Assembly (NCBI RefSeq): GCF_932526225.1
Contig: NC_064043.1
Span: 12,832,085 to 12,896,084, forward strand
DNA from: Nematostella vectensis
Lineage: Eukaryota; Cnidaria; Anthozoa; Actiniaria; Edwardsiidae
Reading direction: 5' to 3'
DNA: 64,000 bases
Shown here: piece by piece, positions 35,201 through 49,500 of the stretch
How the letters are laid out: every line of letters begins with the position of its first letter
Numbering within the stretch: the first letter of the stretch is position 1
Notes under the pieces: model-generated
Told to the model about the DNA's origin: nothing
Database searches by the model: none
Seen by the model: only the letters and a program-made list of their open reading frames with translations
Made by a program: the position numbers and the translations under genes

Positions 35201-38200
35201 TAGCTCTTCGCGTAGGGGGCCTATCTTAGCCACCTGCCTACCCTGCGCGCGGAAACGTGATAACCCAAGTGGGTCCTTACAGAACACTACACAAAAACGG
35301 CTCTTGTTTGCTTGCAAATCTCAAAGGAGTTAGGGCGCTTCCGAGAAGAGCTTCTTAGTAATCGACTCTAGGTCCTTGGAAGGGGATGTGTAGACCAAGC
35401 AAGTGACGGAAGGGCTCTAGGTTCTCGCTAAACGCCAAATCGTCCGTTTGCCGTGACGCACGAAGCAATTCGATTCCTTATAGTAACAGATCAATGAACA
35501 TGTATTTTCCATGACACGATTTATGGTGTGACCTACTCAATGCTATCCGTCCAACCGGCGCTTTGCACCCCAGATTTATAAACTCATAAAAACGTGGGAA
35601 TCAATTCTGTTGTTAGACTCCAAATCCTTGGGAATAAATAGCTTAGGAAGGCGCCTTATACTGGTGCAATCATTGCGACAACCAAAGCTTCCATTCAGAT
35701 ATTGTAGTTTAAAAAAATGGAATCTTTTCTAACGCGTGTGTTCGCTAAGCCACACTTCGCCTGCCTTTGTTCTCATAGCAACGGCCATTTGACCGAAGGT
35801 ATACTTTTGTAAGACGATCACTGCTAGAGCGGGTCCTTCATCCATTCTGTAGGGCTTGTAACCATTTTAAAACCCACAGAAAAGCATCCTTTCTCATGAA
35901 TTATTTAAATCATTTTACAGACAGAAATTAATAATAAAGATTAAATACATTGGGGTTCGTTTTGAAAATACCTAGTCCTTTAAAATGATAGTGTGTATTT
36001 TATATTGAAAGTAACTTTGTTTAATTTTTGGGGGCTTTGATATGAGTAAATATCATCACTGCCATGTACGGACAACAAATTGTTGCTTCGCCTATATTAT
36101 CCCTCTAAACAAGACTCTTGTATAAGCCATTCAAAGCAAATAGTACTTCTAAAAAGGACCGGAAACTTATCGCCCACTTTAAACGGAGTAATTATTTACT
36201 CAAAAAGCAAGTATTGCTCAATTCCGAACCCCATTGAGCTTGGTTTTAGAGTTTAACCATACTTTTGCTACGATGATCAATCATTTTAGCGAGATCGCTG
36301 TAAAATTGCCGCATTCAAACACGCCCACTGTTTCGAGCGGTTAGCAGCAAGTATTTATTCCAATCTTTTTTATCAGCGAAGAATATCGCTATAAAATTTT
36401 GCTCTCCTGATAAAATTGCTTTGGGAAATTTGATGTGCAACTATCGCAAGATATTCAAAGTAAGATCGACAGAGGTAGGGATATTTGCACAAGGAAATTA
36501 TAAATCAACCAGGAAAGAATGAATAATATATGTTTTAAAAAGACAGACGATGGAACCACTTGGAGATGCTGTTCTTTAAACCACTTTCTTATCATCTCGC
36601 TTCCCATTTATTATCACTTTTCCTACTTTTTTAGAAAAAATATATTTCACAGTAGTCTTATTTCTACCATCAAATAATGTGCGTAGGGGGAGGGGGGGGG
36701 GGGGAGAGTGGTTTCGAGGGGATACCTGGTTTTGACTTGGAGCACCGCTTAAGATGAATACAAACTGTTTAAAAATGTACAATTTTTTCGAGCAATTTAT
36801 ATTTTATCAATTGATTTATACATGTAAGGTTTGATATATATTTAAGGTACATTTAAAAAGCGCGTTGATGTGAAAAATAAAGGAAAGCCCAGGAAAGTGC
36901 CCCTCTCCTATCCTGTCCCTCCTAGATGGCAATTATGTGATAACATTTCGAACTAACAATTTGACAACAAAGTTATATAATTCATTTACCGAATTCAATC
37001 GAAAATGATTCTTGCAAATCTATTTACCGAATTCAATCGAAATATCTTTTCCAGCCGATTGAAATGGATACTTTCTCATATTTGTTATTTTTGGGGGAGA
37101 ATGGTGACTGGCAGAGAAGCTAAATGCTGTGGCGTGTGAGATGGAAAAAAAGACAAGGTGAAGAGGTTAAAGTGGCATTGTTTGCGAATGATATCTAAAG
37201 CAGACTCCCTGTCTGTTTCGCGAGCTATCTACATCGTGTGTTTGCTCTTTTGTGTTGTTAGAAAGAGATATAAAGTAAAGAGCGGAAAAGGGCGTGGGCA
37301 AATTTTCAAGTTTACCTCCTTAACATAATTCTTCTTACCGATAAAAAGTTTGCGTAATGTGTGATGTAAAGTATTATTTGAACCTGTAATCATAATTACG
37401 ATCACTGAAGGCGCAACAGATGTGTGACCCTAGAGGAACATGCAATTACTTTTTTAATTTTACACTATTCTGTACAAAAAAAGAGAAATGAAATGAAAAG
37501 AAAAAAGCTTCCCCAATCTCGCAGCTCGCCGAAGCATGCTTTCGCGTGTATGGAGCCTCTGTACACGAAAAACTGGGAAAAAGAAGACCAGAAGCTGGGC
37601 GGATGTATAAATCAATCAAAACCTTGCAAACAAAGGAGACAAACACTCAATAAGAAGTGGAATAATAATGCTCCCATTAAATCCATGAGTGGCATTAATG
37701 CGAATAAGCGCCTAAGTCCCTCCTCTGCACTCGTTGTAACCCTTCTAAGAAAGTGTGTTATTATCCCTTTGATATCCTCATGGGTCTGCTCCAGATCCAT
37801 TCATTGTTTTCTCGATTCCTTACTTTCTCGCAACTTGAACAATGGACAATGAATTAGGAAGGCGAGGTAAAAGCGGACGATATAAGAGATGGAAAGATGC
37901 CTGCAAATCAGCTAATTTGGCTTACGTTTAGGGCAAACGTAGCCTGATTTTCAGCCGTCTCACTCCAACCCCAGGACCCAGGCCCCGGCCGAACATTAGG
38001 CTAGTGCGAAAGCCGTTTGTTTTATGTGCTGTTCAAATGCAAATTACATGCAAATGAACGATGTCGATTATGTTTCATATTAATTTTAAAACATTTGAAT
38101 TTGAAACGGCACATGGCGTTTACCTGTCCTAGAACTAAGTCTCCCTATAGTTTGTAGACGTCTATTAGCGTGACCATAGTCCATAGAAGGAGGCTTGATT

Positions 38201-38290
38201 GCATAATAAGAACCTTGACACCCCCTCCCCCTTATCCGGCATTGATGATTCGCAAGGGAGTTCACAGAAATGACGCAAAAGCCGTCGCTA
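35201..38290. other. Intergenic stretch before the 21-bp minisatellite
   Basis: No gene supported. A poly(G) run lies at about 36687-36705. A purine-rich open frame at 37424-37852 has no recognisable product. Upstream sequence of small secreted gene 3 lies at the left end. Confidence 0.5.
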
Positions 38291-38295
38291 ATGGC

Positions 38296-40515
38296 GCTAA
38301 TGTGCTACTGTACCCACTAATGGTGCTACTGTACCCTCTAATGGTACTACTGTACCCTCTAATGGTGCTACAGTACCCTCTAATGGTGCTACTGTACCCT
38401 CTAATGGTACTACTGTACCCTATAATGGTACTACTGTACCCTATAATGGTACTACTGTACCCTCTAATGGTGCTACTGTACCCCCTAATGGTGCTACTGT
38501 ACCCACTAATGGTGCTACTGTACCCTCTAATGGTGCTACTGTACCCTATAATGGTGCTACTGTACACTCTAATGGTACTACTGTACCCTCTAATGGTACT
38601 ACTGTACCCTATAATGGTCCTACTGTACCCTCTAATGGTACTACTGTACCCTCTAATGGTACTACTGTACCCTATAATGGTCCTACTGTACCCTCTAATG
38701 GTGCTACTGTACCCCCTAATGGTGCTACTGTACCCTCTAATGGTACTACTGTACCCTCTAATGGTACTACTGTACCCTCTAATGGTACTACTGTACCCCC
38801 TAATGGTGCTACTGTACCCTCTAATGGTACTACTGTACCCTTTAATGGTACTACTGTACCCTCTAATGGTCCTACTGTACCCTCTAATGGTGCTACTGTA
38901 CGAGTGGACTGTACCCTCTAATGGTACTACTGCACCCTCTAATGGTACTACTGTACCCTATAATGGTACTACTGTACCCTCTAATGGTACTATTGTACCC
39001 TATAATGGTGCTACTGTACCCTATAATGGTACTACTGCACCCTCTAATGGTCCTACTGTACCCTCTAATGGTACTACTGTACCCCCTAATGGTGCTACTG
39101 TACCCTCTAATGGTACTACTGTACCCTCTAATGGTACTACTGTACCCTCTAATGGTACTACTGTACCCTATAATGGTACTACTGTACCCTATAATGGTAC
39201 TACTGTACCCTATAATGGTACTACTGTACCCTCTAATGGTGCTACAGTACCCTCTAATGGTCCTACTGTACCCTCTAATGGTACTACTGTACCCACTAAT
39301 GGTGCTACTGTACCCCCTAATGGTGCTACTGTACCCTCTAATGGTACTACTGTACCCTCTAATGGTCCTACTGTACCCTCTAATGGTGCTACTGTACGAG
39401 TGGACTGTACCCTCTAATGGTGCTACTGTACCCTATAATGGTACTACTGTACCCTCTAATGGTACTATTGTACCCTATAATGGTGCTACTGTACCCTATA
39501 ATGGTACTACTGCACCCTCTAATGGTCCTACTGTACCCTCTAATGGTACTACTGTACCCTCTAATGGTACTATTGTACCCTCTAATGGTGCTACTGTACC
39601 CTATAATGGTACTACTGTACCCTATAATGGTACTACTGTACCCTCTAATGGTACTATTGTACCCTATAATGGTACTACTGTACCCTCTAATGGTGCTACT
39701 GTACCCTCTAATGGTACTACTGTACCCTATAATGGTGCTACTGTACCCTCTAATGGTGCTACTGTCCCCTCTAATAGTACGCTTTCCCCTCTAATGGTGC
39801 TACTGTACCCTCTAATGGTACTACTGTACCCTCTAATGGTGCTACTGTACGCTCTAATGGTACTACTGTACCCTATAATGGTGCTACTGTACCCTATAAT
39901 GGTACTACTGTACCCTCTAATGGTCCTACTGTACCCTCTAATGGTGCTACTGTACCCTCTAATGGTACTACTGTACCCTCTAATGGTCCTACTGTACCCT
40001 CTAATGGTACTACTGCACCCTCTAATGGTACTACTGTACCCTCTAATGGTACTACTGTACCCTCTAATGGTGCTACTGTACCCTCTAATGGTACTACTGT
40101 ACCCTCTAATGGTACTACTGTACCCTCTAATGGTGCTACTGTACCCTCTAATGGTACTACTGCACCCTCTAATGGTACTACTGTACCCTCTAATGGTCCT
40201 ACTGTACCCTCTAATGGTGCTACTGTACCCTCTAATGGTACTACTGTACCCTCTAATGGTGCTACTGTACCCTCTAATGGTGCTACTGTACCCTCTAATG
40301 GTCCTACTGTAACCTCTAATGGTACTACTGTACCCTCTAATGGTACTACTGTACCCTCTAATGGTGCTACTGTACCCTCTAATGGTCCTACTGTAACCTC
40401 TAATGGTACTACTGTACCCTCTAATGATACTACTGTACCCTCTAATGGTACTACTGTACCCTCTAATGGTACTCTTTCCCCTCTATTGGTCTCCTGTACG
40501 CTCTAATGGTGCTAC
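38296..40515. repeat. 21-bp minisatellite, about 105 copies
   Basis: Units built from TACTGTACCC, TCTAATGG and TACTAC or TGCTAC run without break over 2.2 kb. The period is 21, a multiple of three, so several frames stay open for hundreds of codons and read YPLMVLL or PSNGTTV again and again. A variant unit with CGAGTGGACT occurs at 38901 and 39397, marking a second-level repeat of 496 bp. The frames have no independent coding signal; I take this as satellite DNA. Confidence 0.95.
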
Positions 40516-40563
40516 AGAAGTATCTATAGAACGTTTTTCAGATGATGTTTTTTAAGTGTAAAA

Positions 40564-43500
40564 CTAACATCTGTTCATCTCCACCCTCATAGCAATAGCG
40601 TTGTGCCACGCCTTCACCACTATGCGGACAACCTGATGATAAGGTACACTTATCATGTGGGACACTGTGGTGTTGCTGTCTGTATTCCCATCATAATCCT
40701 GAAAGATAATTGTGTTCCTTTTATGACCGAGGCAAGAGACAAGACAGAAAACCCTTTCACATGAACATGCGCACTGCAAAGAGAAGCAACGATTTAGTAT
40801 TTGACCGTCAATCCCTTGCATTCGGTCAAATAAGGTTGAACTCGAGAGTTCATGTTGTAAGCCTTAAAAAACCATCTGAATGTTTTTAAGGACAAATAAA
40901 CAAGAATTCTTAAACGTTTAAAACCTGGATTTGTTTCTGTTAACGCTTATATCATCATATTAGCATTATATTAAGGAGCTAGTTACACAGGTATTGTTGA
41001 GTTTATTAGACTTGGGAAATAAGTTTAATATTCTTTGTCAATAAATTCTAAAACTGCTGTTGAAAAACTATAGGAGATCAGAAGTAAAGATGTTCTAACA
41101 AAAGCGTTAATAGAAAGGAAATATTCAGGAATATGCTATAAATTGCATTATTAAGTACTTTGGCTCTTGATTTTTGTGGTGCGGCCGTTGACCTAATGCG
41201 CGGCTTGTCAACATCTTTCCAAAGACTTTGCAGTTTTGATTCAAAGGGGGCCTTATTCGAGTAAAAGCGTTAGTAAGACTCGCGTCCTGTTTGGCTAGAC
41301 GTGGAGCTGCTGTTTCCCATGGTGTAAGAAAGACACCTTATTTATATGGTCCCTTACCTGATATACCTCCCAATATATGGTCCCATACCTGATATACATC
41401 CCAATCAGTATCGCCCGCGTTTTTCAGGGACATCAGCCCATATCGTGTTACCCACTCGTTTGGGGGATGCCCTTGAGTCGCGATCTTATCAACAAATTTT
41501 CGCTCGTTGAAATCGACTTGGAAATACTCGCCCACCTGTTTCAAAGACCGAATGTTATCAGGCAGTGAACAATGTATCCGCTTATAATAATCCTAAAATA
41601 TATTTCCACCAATACTACTATCCTTGACAAACTATAATCAATCAAACAACAAATTTATAAAGATAAAATTACATAATCTGGAATTAATGTAAAAGAAGGA
41701 AAATATATAGAAAATACAGTCAGTCTTGACACTATGAACAGGCATGAACATCATGGACAGTCATGTCACTATGAACAGGCATGAACATCATGGACAGTCA
41801 TGCCACTATGAACAGGCATGAACATCATGGACAGTCATGACACTATGAACAGGCATGAACATCATGGACAGTCATGACACTATGCACAGGCATGAACACC
41901 ATAGACAGTCATGACACTATGAACAGGCATGAACACCATGGACAGTCGTCACACTATGCACAGGCATGAACACCATAGACAGTCATGACACTATGAACAG
42001 GCATGAACACCATGGACAGTCATCACACTATGAACAGGCATGAACACCATGGGCAGTCATGACACTATGAACAGGCATGAACACCATGGACAGCCATGAA
42101 CAGGCATGAACACCATGGACAGTCATGACACTATGAACAGGCATGAACACCATGGACAGTCATGACACTATAAACAGGCATAAACATCATGGACAGTCAT
42201 CACACTATGAACAGGCATGAACACCATGGGCAGTCATGACACTATGAACAGGCGTGAACGTCATGGACAGTCATGACACTATGAACAGGCATGAACACCA
42301 TGGACAGTCATGACACTATGAACAGGCATGAACACCATGGACAGTCATGACACTATGAACAGGCATGAACACCATGGACAGTCTTGACACTATGAACAGG
42401 CATGAACATCATGGACAGTCATGACACTATGAACAGGCATGAACACCATGGACAGTCATGACAATCTGAACAGGCATGAACACCATGGACAGTCATGACA
42501 CTATGAACAGGCATGAACACCATGGACAGTCTTGACACTATGAACAGGCATGAACACCATGGACAGTCATGACACTATGAACAGGCATGAACACCATGGA
42601 CAGTCATGACAATCTGAACAGGCATGAACACCATGGACAGTCTTGACACTATGAACAGGCATGAGCATCATGGACAGTCATGACACTATGAACAGGCATG
42701 AACACCATGGACAGTCATGACAATCTGAACAGGCATGAACACCATGGACAGTCATGACAATCTGAACAGGCATGAACACCATGGACAGTCATCACACTAT
42801 GAACAGGCATGAACACCATGGACATTCATGACACTATGAACACCTTGGACAGTCATGAAAATATGAACACCATGGACAGTCATGCCACTATGAACAGGCA
42901 TGAACACCATGGACAGTCATGACACTATGAACAGGCATGAACACCATGGACAGTCATGACACTATGAACAGGCATGAACACCATGGACAGTCATGACACT
43001 ATGAACAGGCATGAACATCATGGACAGTCATGACACTATGAACAGGCATGAACACCATGGACAGTCGTCACACTATGCACAGGCATGAACACCATAGACA
43101 GTCATGACACTATGAACAGGCATGAACACCATGGACAGTCATCACACTATGAACAGGCATGAACACCATGGGCAGTCATGACACTATGAACAGGCGTGAA
43201 CGTCATGGACAGTCATGACACTATGAACAGGCATGAACACCATGGACAGTCATGACACTATGAACAGGCATGAACACCATGGACAGTCATGACACTATGA
43301 ACAGGCATGAACACCATGGACAGTCTTGACACTATGAACAGGCATGAACATCATGGACAGTCATGACACTATGAACAGGCATGAACACCATGGACAGTCA
43401 TGACAATCTGAACAGGCATGAACACCATGGACAGTCATGACACTATGAACAGGCATGAACACCATGGACAGTCTTGACACTATGAACAGGCATGAACACC

Positions 43501-46500
43501 ATGGACAGTCATGACACTATGAACAGGCATGAACACCATGGACAGTCATGACAATCTGAACAGGCATGAACACCATGGACAGTCTTGACACTATGAACAG
43601 GCATGAACATCATGGACAGTCATGACACTATGAACAGGCATGAACACCATGGACAGTCATGACAATCTGAACAGGCATGAACACCATGGACAGTCATGAC
43701 AATCTGAACAGGCATGAACACCATGGACAGTCATCACACTATGAACAGGCATGAACACCATGGACATTCATGACACTATGAACACCTTGGACAGTCATGA
43801 AAATATGAACACCATGGACAGTCATGCCACTATGAACAGGCATGAACACCATGGACAGTCATGACACTATGAACAGGCATGAACACCATGGACAGTCATG
43901 ACACTATGAACAGGCATGAACACCATGGACAGTCATGACACTATGAACAGGCATGAACATCATGGACAGTCATGACACTATGAACAGGCATGAACACCAT
44001 GGACAGTCGTCACACTATGCACAGGCATGAACACCATAGACAGTCATGACACTATGAACAGGCATGAACACCATGGACAGTCATGACACTGTGAACAGGC
44101 ATGAACACCATGGACAGTCATGACACTATGAACAGGCATGAACACCATGGACAGTCATGACAATCTGAACAGGCATGAACACCATGGACAGTCATGCCAC
44201 TATGAACAGGCATGAACACCATGGACAGTCATCACACTATGAACAGGCATGAACACCATGGACAGTCATTACACTATGAACAGGCATGAACACCATGGAC
44301 AGCCATGAACAGGCATGAACACCATGGACAGTCATGACACTATGAACAGGCATGAACACCATGGACAGTCATGACACTATAAACAGGCATAAACATCATG
44401 GACAGTCATCACACTATGAACAGGCATCTTTTGTCTCTTTACGGTTTCAGTAAACTGGTGACAATGCGGCTTTAATAAACACCAACAACACAAAACAAAG
44501 GAATACTACTAACAATTACAGAAACAACAGTGTCAGGCCCGTCTCAGGATTTTTCTTGAGGGTGGGGGGGATAGCGAAATCCAAAAAAGTGGACTTAATT
44601 TTTCCGCCTGGTACGGGCCTGAGTATTTACCGTGTGTTGTTATATACCTGGTTGATAGCAGGTTTCCAGCAGCTAGGGTTATTAAGTCTTCCATTCGCTG
44701 CTACAAATTCACCATCCTCAGACGAAGCGGTGATCGAAGAGTCGGGAATTTTGGAAGTCTCTATTCCATATGGATGACATATGGCTAAAATAAAGTAGAG
44801 TCTCGATGGTTTTACTGGCACTCTTTTAAGGTTAAAACATCAGGGCCGCATACTTCCGGGCTCATATGAATCTAGAATTGTAAGCGAGTGCGTAGTCGAA
44901 AACAAGTACAGTAGAACCTCGATATAGCGACGTGCAAAAGGACTGGGAAAATATGTTCGTTATATCGAGGGTTCGTTATATCGAAGTTCTGTTCCATACA
45001 TTTTAATGTAATTTTGGTCGGGCTGAAGGAAATTGTTCGTTATACCGAGGACTTCGTTATATAGGGGCTCGTTACATTGAGGTATCACAATACAAGGCAT
45101 AAGTGCTAAGCCGCAAAATGTAATATCTTATCTTTCAACGCAAAATGTAATCTTAACGTGAAATGTAATATATTTTTCAAGTAAAATGCTATTAAATGTT
45201 TAACACTAATCTACACGTGACGTTTAGCTAAAAGTTCTACTAGGATGTTTTACTGTAAGGAAGAAGACGGATGTTAACGTTAAGCACAAACTGGAAGAAA
45301 TGTTTTCATCAAAGAGAGGCGTGGAGGCTTGAAAGTTGTAACCAAACCCGGCGCATCTTAGTTGGAAAACAGGTCTATTGCAGTCTTAAAAAGAATACAA
45401 AAGGAATTTTGCGCTTTGTGTCTAGACATCTATTACCTATTTCAATAATAGTGGCGGCCTCGTCCGCAGTTGTTTTGCATATTGCAACTAGTGTACAATC
45501 AACCATGTAAGACAATATACATTTCGCGTAAAACAGTCATTTACAATTCGAGTTGAAAAATATCATTACGATTTGCGTTTTTCCGCGTAACAGGACCTAT
45601 GGGGTAACTCATATAATTTGTAACTTAAATTTTTTACTTGATCTAATGTATTCATTTTCACAATAAATATAATTTTAATTCATTACGAAACAAAACTTGT
45701 ATTATATTACTTACTTCTACAGAGCCTCCCCTCGTATGGACTCTCGCACGTACAGATGTAGTTTGTGGTGTTACCTTGGCATGTACCGTTATTATAGCAG
45801 GGATTGCTGTAATCGCAAAATTCTCGTTCTAATAGTAAAACCAGAAAACATAATCGTAAGAAATCTTGCGAAAGATATGGAAAATTCAAATCAGTATTCC
45901 AAGACAGTGGTGAAACATGATACAATTAACGGCAAAACAAAACACATGAGAAATCTGAAATATGCCAAAATATATGTCAATTCCTCAACCCAACATAAAC
46001 CACTGACACTGTTTTGTGTTTGGCATAAGAGAAGTTTATTATAAAATCACTACAAACTGATAAATGAAAAACTAAAATAATAATAATAAACCTCTCTGCC
46101 ACCAAACCACCGGCCAAACAACAAAACAGTGCAGAAGGCCTAACTACTGGCCTGAATGGAAGCACGTAGCTGGGAAGCAAGCGCCAATTTTGATTGATTA
46201 CTAAATTCTAAATACAATTTGTAAGAGTCACTAGCCCAATCACCATACAACTGTATCAATTCCCCTGGTACTCCGTGGTTAAACGCCCAAGAGGCACAGC
46301 CGCGTCGAAATGAGTGACCCCGATATGAGTCAGCATGAGCAACCCCCACTGAGCAAAGCGCCAGACGAAATTCGGTAACAAAACGGGACTTCGTCAAAGC
46401 AAACGGGCCTGAATGACCAAGCAATAAAAACAGCGGTTTGCGTGCAGAAGCGGGTACCAGGCGAATCATGTTGTTATAGGCAGCGACCGGACATAATAAC

Positions 46501-49500
46501 GAGCCTGGAATACGTAACAGAGAAATGTGTAATCGACGCTGACCGAACTGAATAGTTTTTGTATGCTTAAACGTGACGATAAGCCTGTGTTCGTTACACA
46601 AAACATCACCCCGTGTGAGATCGCGGGTAGGATTAAATGCCTTAATAGAACGCGGTACGATATTAGCTATACGCGCCATAAGAAAAAATGCAAAGAGAAA
46701 TGCGCAATACAATGTAGAAGAGTTAGCATCATGTTGAAAATCTACTGTTCGCGCAACTAGCAATAAAAGGCTAGGAGTTACCGGTGGAGCCCTCTGAGGT
46801 ACATGTGGTATCCTACGGGGAACTCCCCGCAGGGCTAGGGATAAACTAAAATCCTTAGTAAATGCATAGTCATAACCGGCAAAAAGATGTAATAACTTGA
46901 CCCCACTTAAATAATTACGAATCGAAGGTGGTGCAATCGAACGACTTAAAAACTGTACATAAAGACAGACCGTATCTATGTCTGCTGGTAATGGAGTCAA
47001 GTCAAAATATAAGCAAAATAGAAAAAAGGCCTTAAATTGAGTCTTTAAATTACTATATGTCCCTGTGCTATAAGCAGCTTGTAATGTCTGTCGTAGATCC
47101 TTTTGCAGAGAGGCCAAAGCCGAGGAATCCAAGTAAACGGTAATCGCCGGGATCCACAGGAAACTGCCTATACGCCTGCCGCAGATCCCTCTTATAGAGA
47201 AAACAACCCGGGCCAAACTGCACGATCGCTTCCACAATGTCATCTATAGTGGGATAACAAGTCACGAACGGATCTCCCAGAAAACTATCACACGGAATAC
47301 CATCATTTACTGAACCGCCCTTAGGCCAGCTCAAGTCCACAATTACCCTACGTTCTTCAGAATCTCGCTTGGGAACCGTGTTCAACGGTGAAGTAACAAA
47401 TCCACCCCCGAAGGGAGGATCCGTAAACGGCCCAGCGACACGACCAAGCGAGACTTCACGTTGTAAATGCTCTGAAACTTGAGTCGCAAAATTGAGCGCA
47501 CCCCGGTGAGTGCGAGCATCAAAAATAGGAACAGTATCGCCAGTGAAACCCACCGGCCAACCAAACTCCAGGAAATCACAAATCATTTGGTCGTCATAAT
47601 CATACAACAAAGTCCTCCAAGTATTGATCTTTAGGGAACTTGGAACGGGCAGGCGAGAAACCACAAAGTTCGGGCGGCCAGAACGAAAAACTAACTCATG
47701 TGCGTACAAATAAAAATCATTCGCCTGCTGAGAGTCACGAGGAAAGGCCGTGGAAAAACCACGACAGTCTAGAACACCAGCCTCCACCGGCTGAGGAAAA
47801 CACACATCATGAATATAATCAGCGCCCGTGGAAAAGCCACGACAGTCAGGAACTGCAGCCTTTAGCGGCTGGGAGCAAGCATCAGCATTCAAAGCACAAA
47901 ACGACATATCCGGAAATGAAGCAACAGTAACGGAAGGAACGCCCCCAATGTCTTGACCAAGGGCGAAGTTTATCAGTTTTTTTATTCCCCTGAAAGCGGA
48001 CAATCAGATGAATCCTCTCTATGCGATTCCTGTTTTCTCGATTGTACCCAACAAGCCGCACAAATATGTTTTACCCATTTACGTTCGCCTCGGACGTAAC
48101 CATAATGATCCTTGGTATGAATGCACTTCTCGCGTTGATAATCTCTACAAAACAATGTCGGCCCTGAACTGTAAGACTGCTTTTTCGGCGGTGAAAGTAG
48201 CTGACCATGGAGGGTTCTGCTTTCGAGGTGGGAAAAGGAATCACCCCACTTCAATAAGCCACGTTCGATTTCAAGCAAAACCGCTCCATGGAAGGCAAGC
48301 ACCGCCTCCCATTCGTATAGCTGTGCGTGGTACATCAGCGTTACCAAATGTTTGTGTCGTTCGGCGCGCTCGAACGAACTGATCTCTCATAATTGTAGAA
48401 TCTGTGCATACCCCGCCACGAATTCTGCCATGGTAAGACGTTCGTGAGTAATCTCCTGACTAGCACGAGTCAAGGAAAGAAAACGTTGCGGCCACAACTG
48501 TTTAACTACAACTTCTGAAGTTGGACGGTCTTCCTTGCCAGACTTCAACTTACCAGCTTTATTTGGCTTCCGTAACGGAGAGGAAGCCAGCGCACCCATA
48601 TCAGCTTCCTCATCGGACTCACTGGATGCAATGGGCAGAACATGGGCCACACGTCGATCCGCCGCGTCGGCCAAGTCATCCATGGCTCTAAGCTCGGGCA
48701 AAGTAACCGTCGTCGCACGGCGCGGCGATACATCTTTAGGAGATCGCGACGACGAAGCAACGTCGGAGGGCGGCAAGGAATGGGACTGACGACTGCTAGC
48801 ATGATCGGCCTTCAAACTTTGAACCTCGGCCGTGAGAGTTTGAACAGCGGCGGCGAGCGAATTCAACAGTTCGTCGTTCCGTGTAGTAGAATTGCCCCGA
48901 ATTTCGGGAACGCCCCCAGGACCGTCACAATGTTTCCCTGGCACGCCAAAATCATGATCATTTACTGGCTTCTTGCAGCCTGGACATTTCTTTTCTCGCG
49001 GCATCGTAACAGTGGAAAATATGAGCTTGATATATAAACGTTGAAAAGAACAAAGAATTATAGAGTGAAGCTGTGAACGTGTTCTCGCAATCAAGACTAG
49101 AGATAACTGAAATACAATATGCTGGCTTGAGCAATTAATCCCTTTAAGCTAGGTGCCCAAAGGGGGGTAAATTATGCACAGTTTAGATTTGTATCCCAGG
49201 ACATGGGTGGCCGCCAAAAAGTGGGTCATTTCCTAGTTATTAATCTTCAAATACTATTCTTTTTCCATATGATGCCGATGACTGCGCACCCCCACCCTCC
49301 CTCCCCCTCAGCCAATCCTAGGTACGGGCGCCTGACACTAGTTTTAATAACGCTTCAAGCATCTCATGTGTTTCAAAAAAAGTATAACATACCTATTTCA
49401 CATCTCTCTCCAGAAACTTTATCGGGACAGATGCAGTTGCCGATGTTAGCGGCATAGTTGGGTTTGCATTCTCCTCCATTCAAGCAGTTCTTATCCACGC

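Larger units (their letters stand above)
46140..49004 (-). mobile_element. DIRS-like tyrosine-recombinase retrotransposon, decayed and internally deleted
   Basis: Three consecutive coding parts lie in order on the minus strand: a gag-like frame, the front of a reverse transcriptase, and a tyrosine recombinase. That order and the recombinase (instead of an integrase) identify the DIRS group. The RT palm with its YxDD box, RNase H and any methyltransferase are missing because of a deletion at about 47125. Terminal repeats were not found by eye; the true ends lie somewhere outside 46140 and 49004. The element sits in intron 2 of the PAN-EGF-F5/8C gene, in the same orientation as that gene. Confidence 0.85.

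Noticed and set aside
37424-37852. 142-codon plus-strand frame.
   Set aside because: No recognisable domain, biased Lys/Arg/Asn content, no splice or promoter context.
38170-40312. Overlapping open frames of 415, 463 and 125 codons on the plus strand.
   Set aside because: They are translations of the 21-bp minisatellite; period divisible by three keeps frames open. No start context, splice signals or non-repeat coding sequence.
41719-44430. Possible CRISPR-like array because of regular repeats.
   Set aside because: Units are contiguous with no unique spacers and lie in a eukaryotic intron; it is a minisatellite.
49142-49340. Possible MITE ending GGTACGGGCGCCTGACAC between the DIRS-like element and EGF exon 2.
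   Set aside because: The right end resembles the 9317-9580 family, but I could not place a matching left end, so it is not listed as an element.
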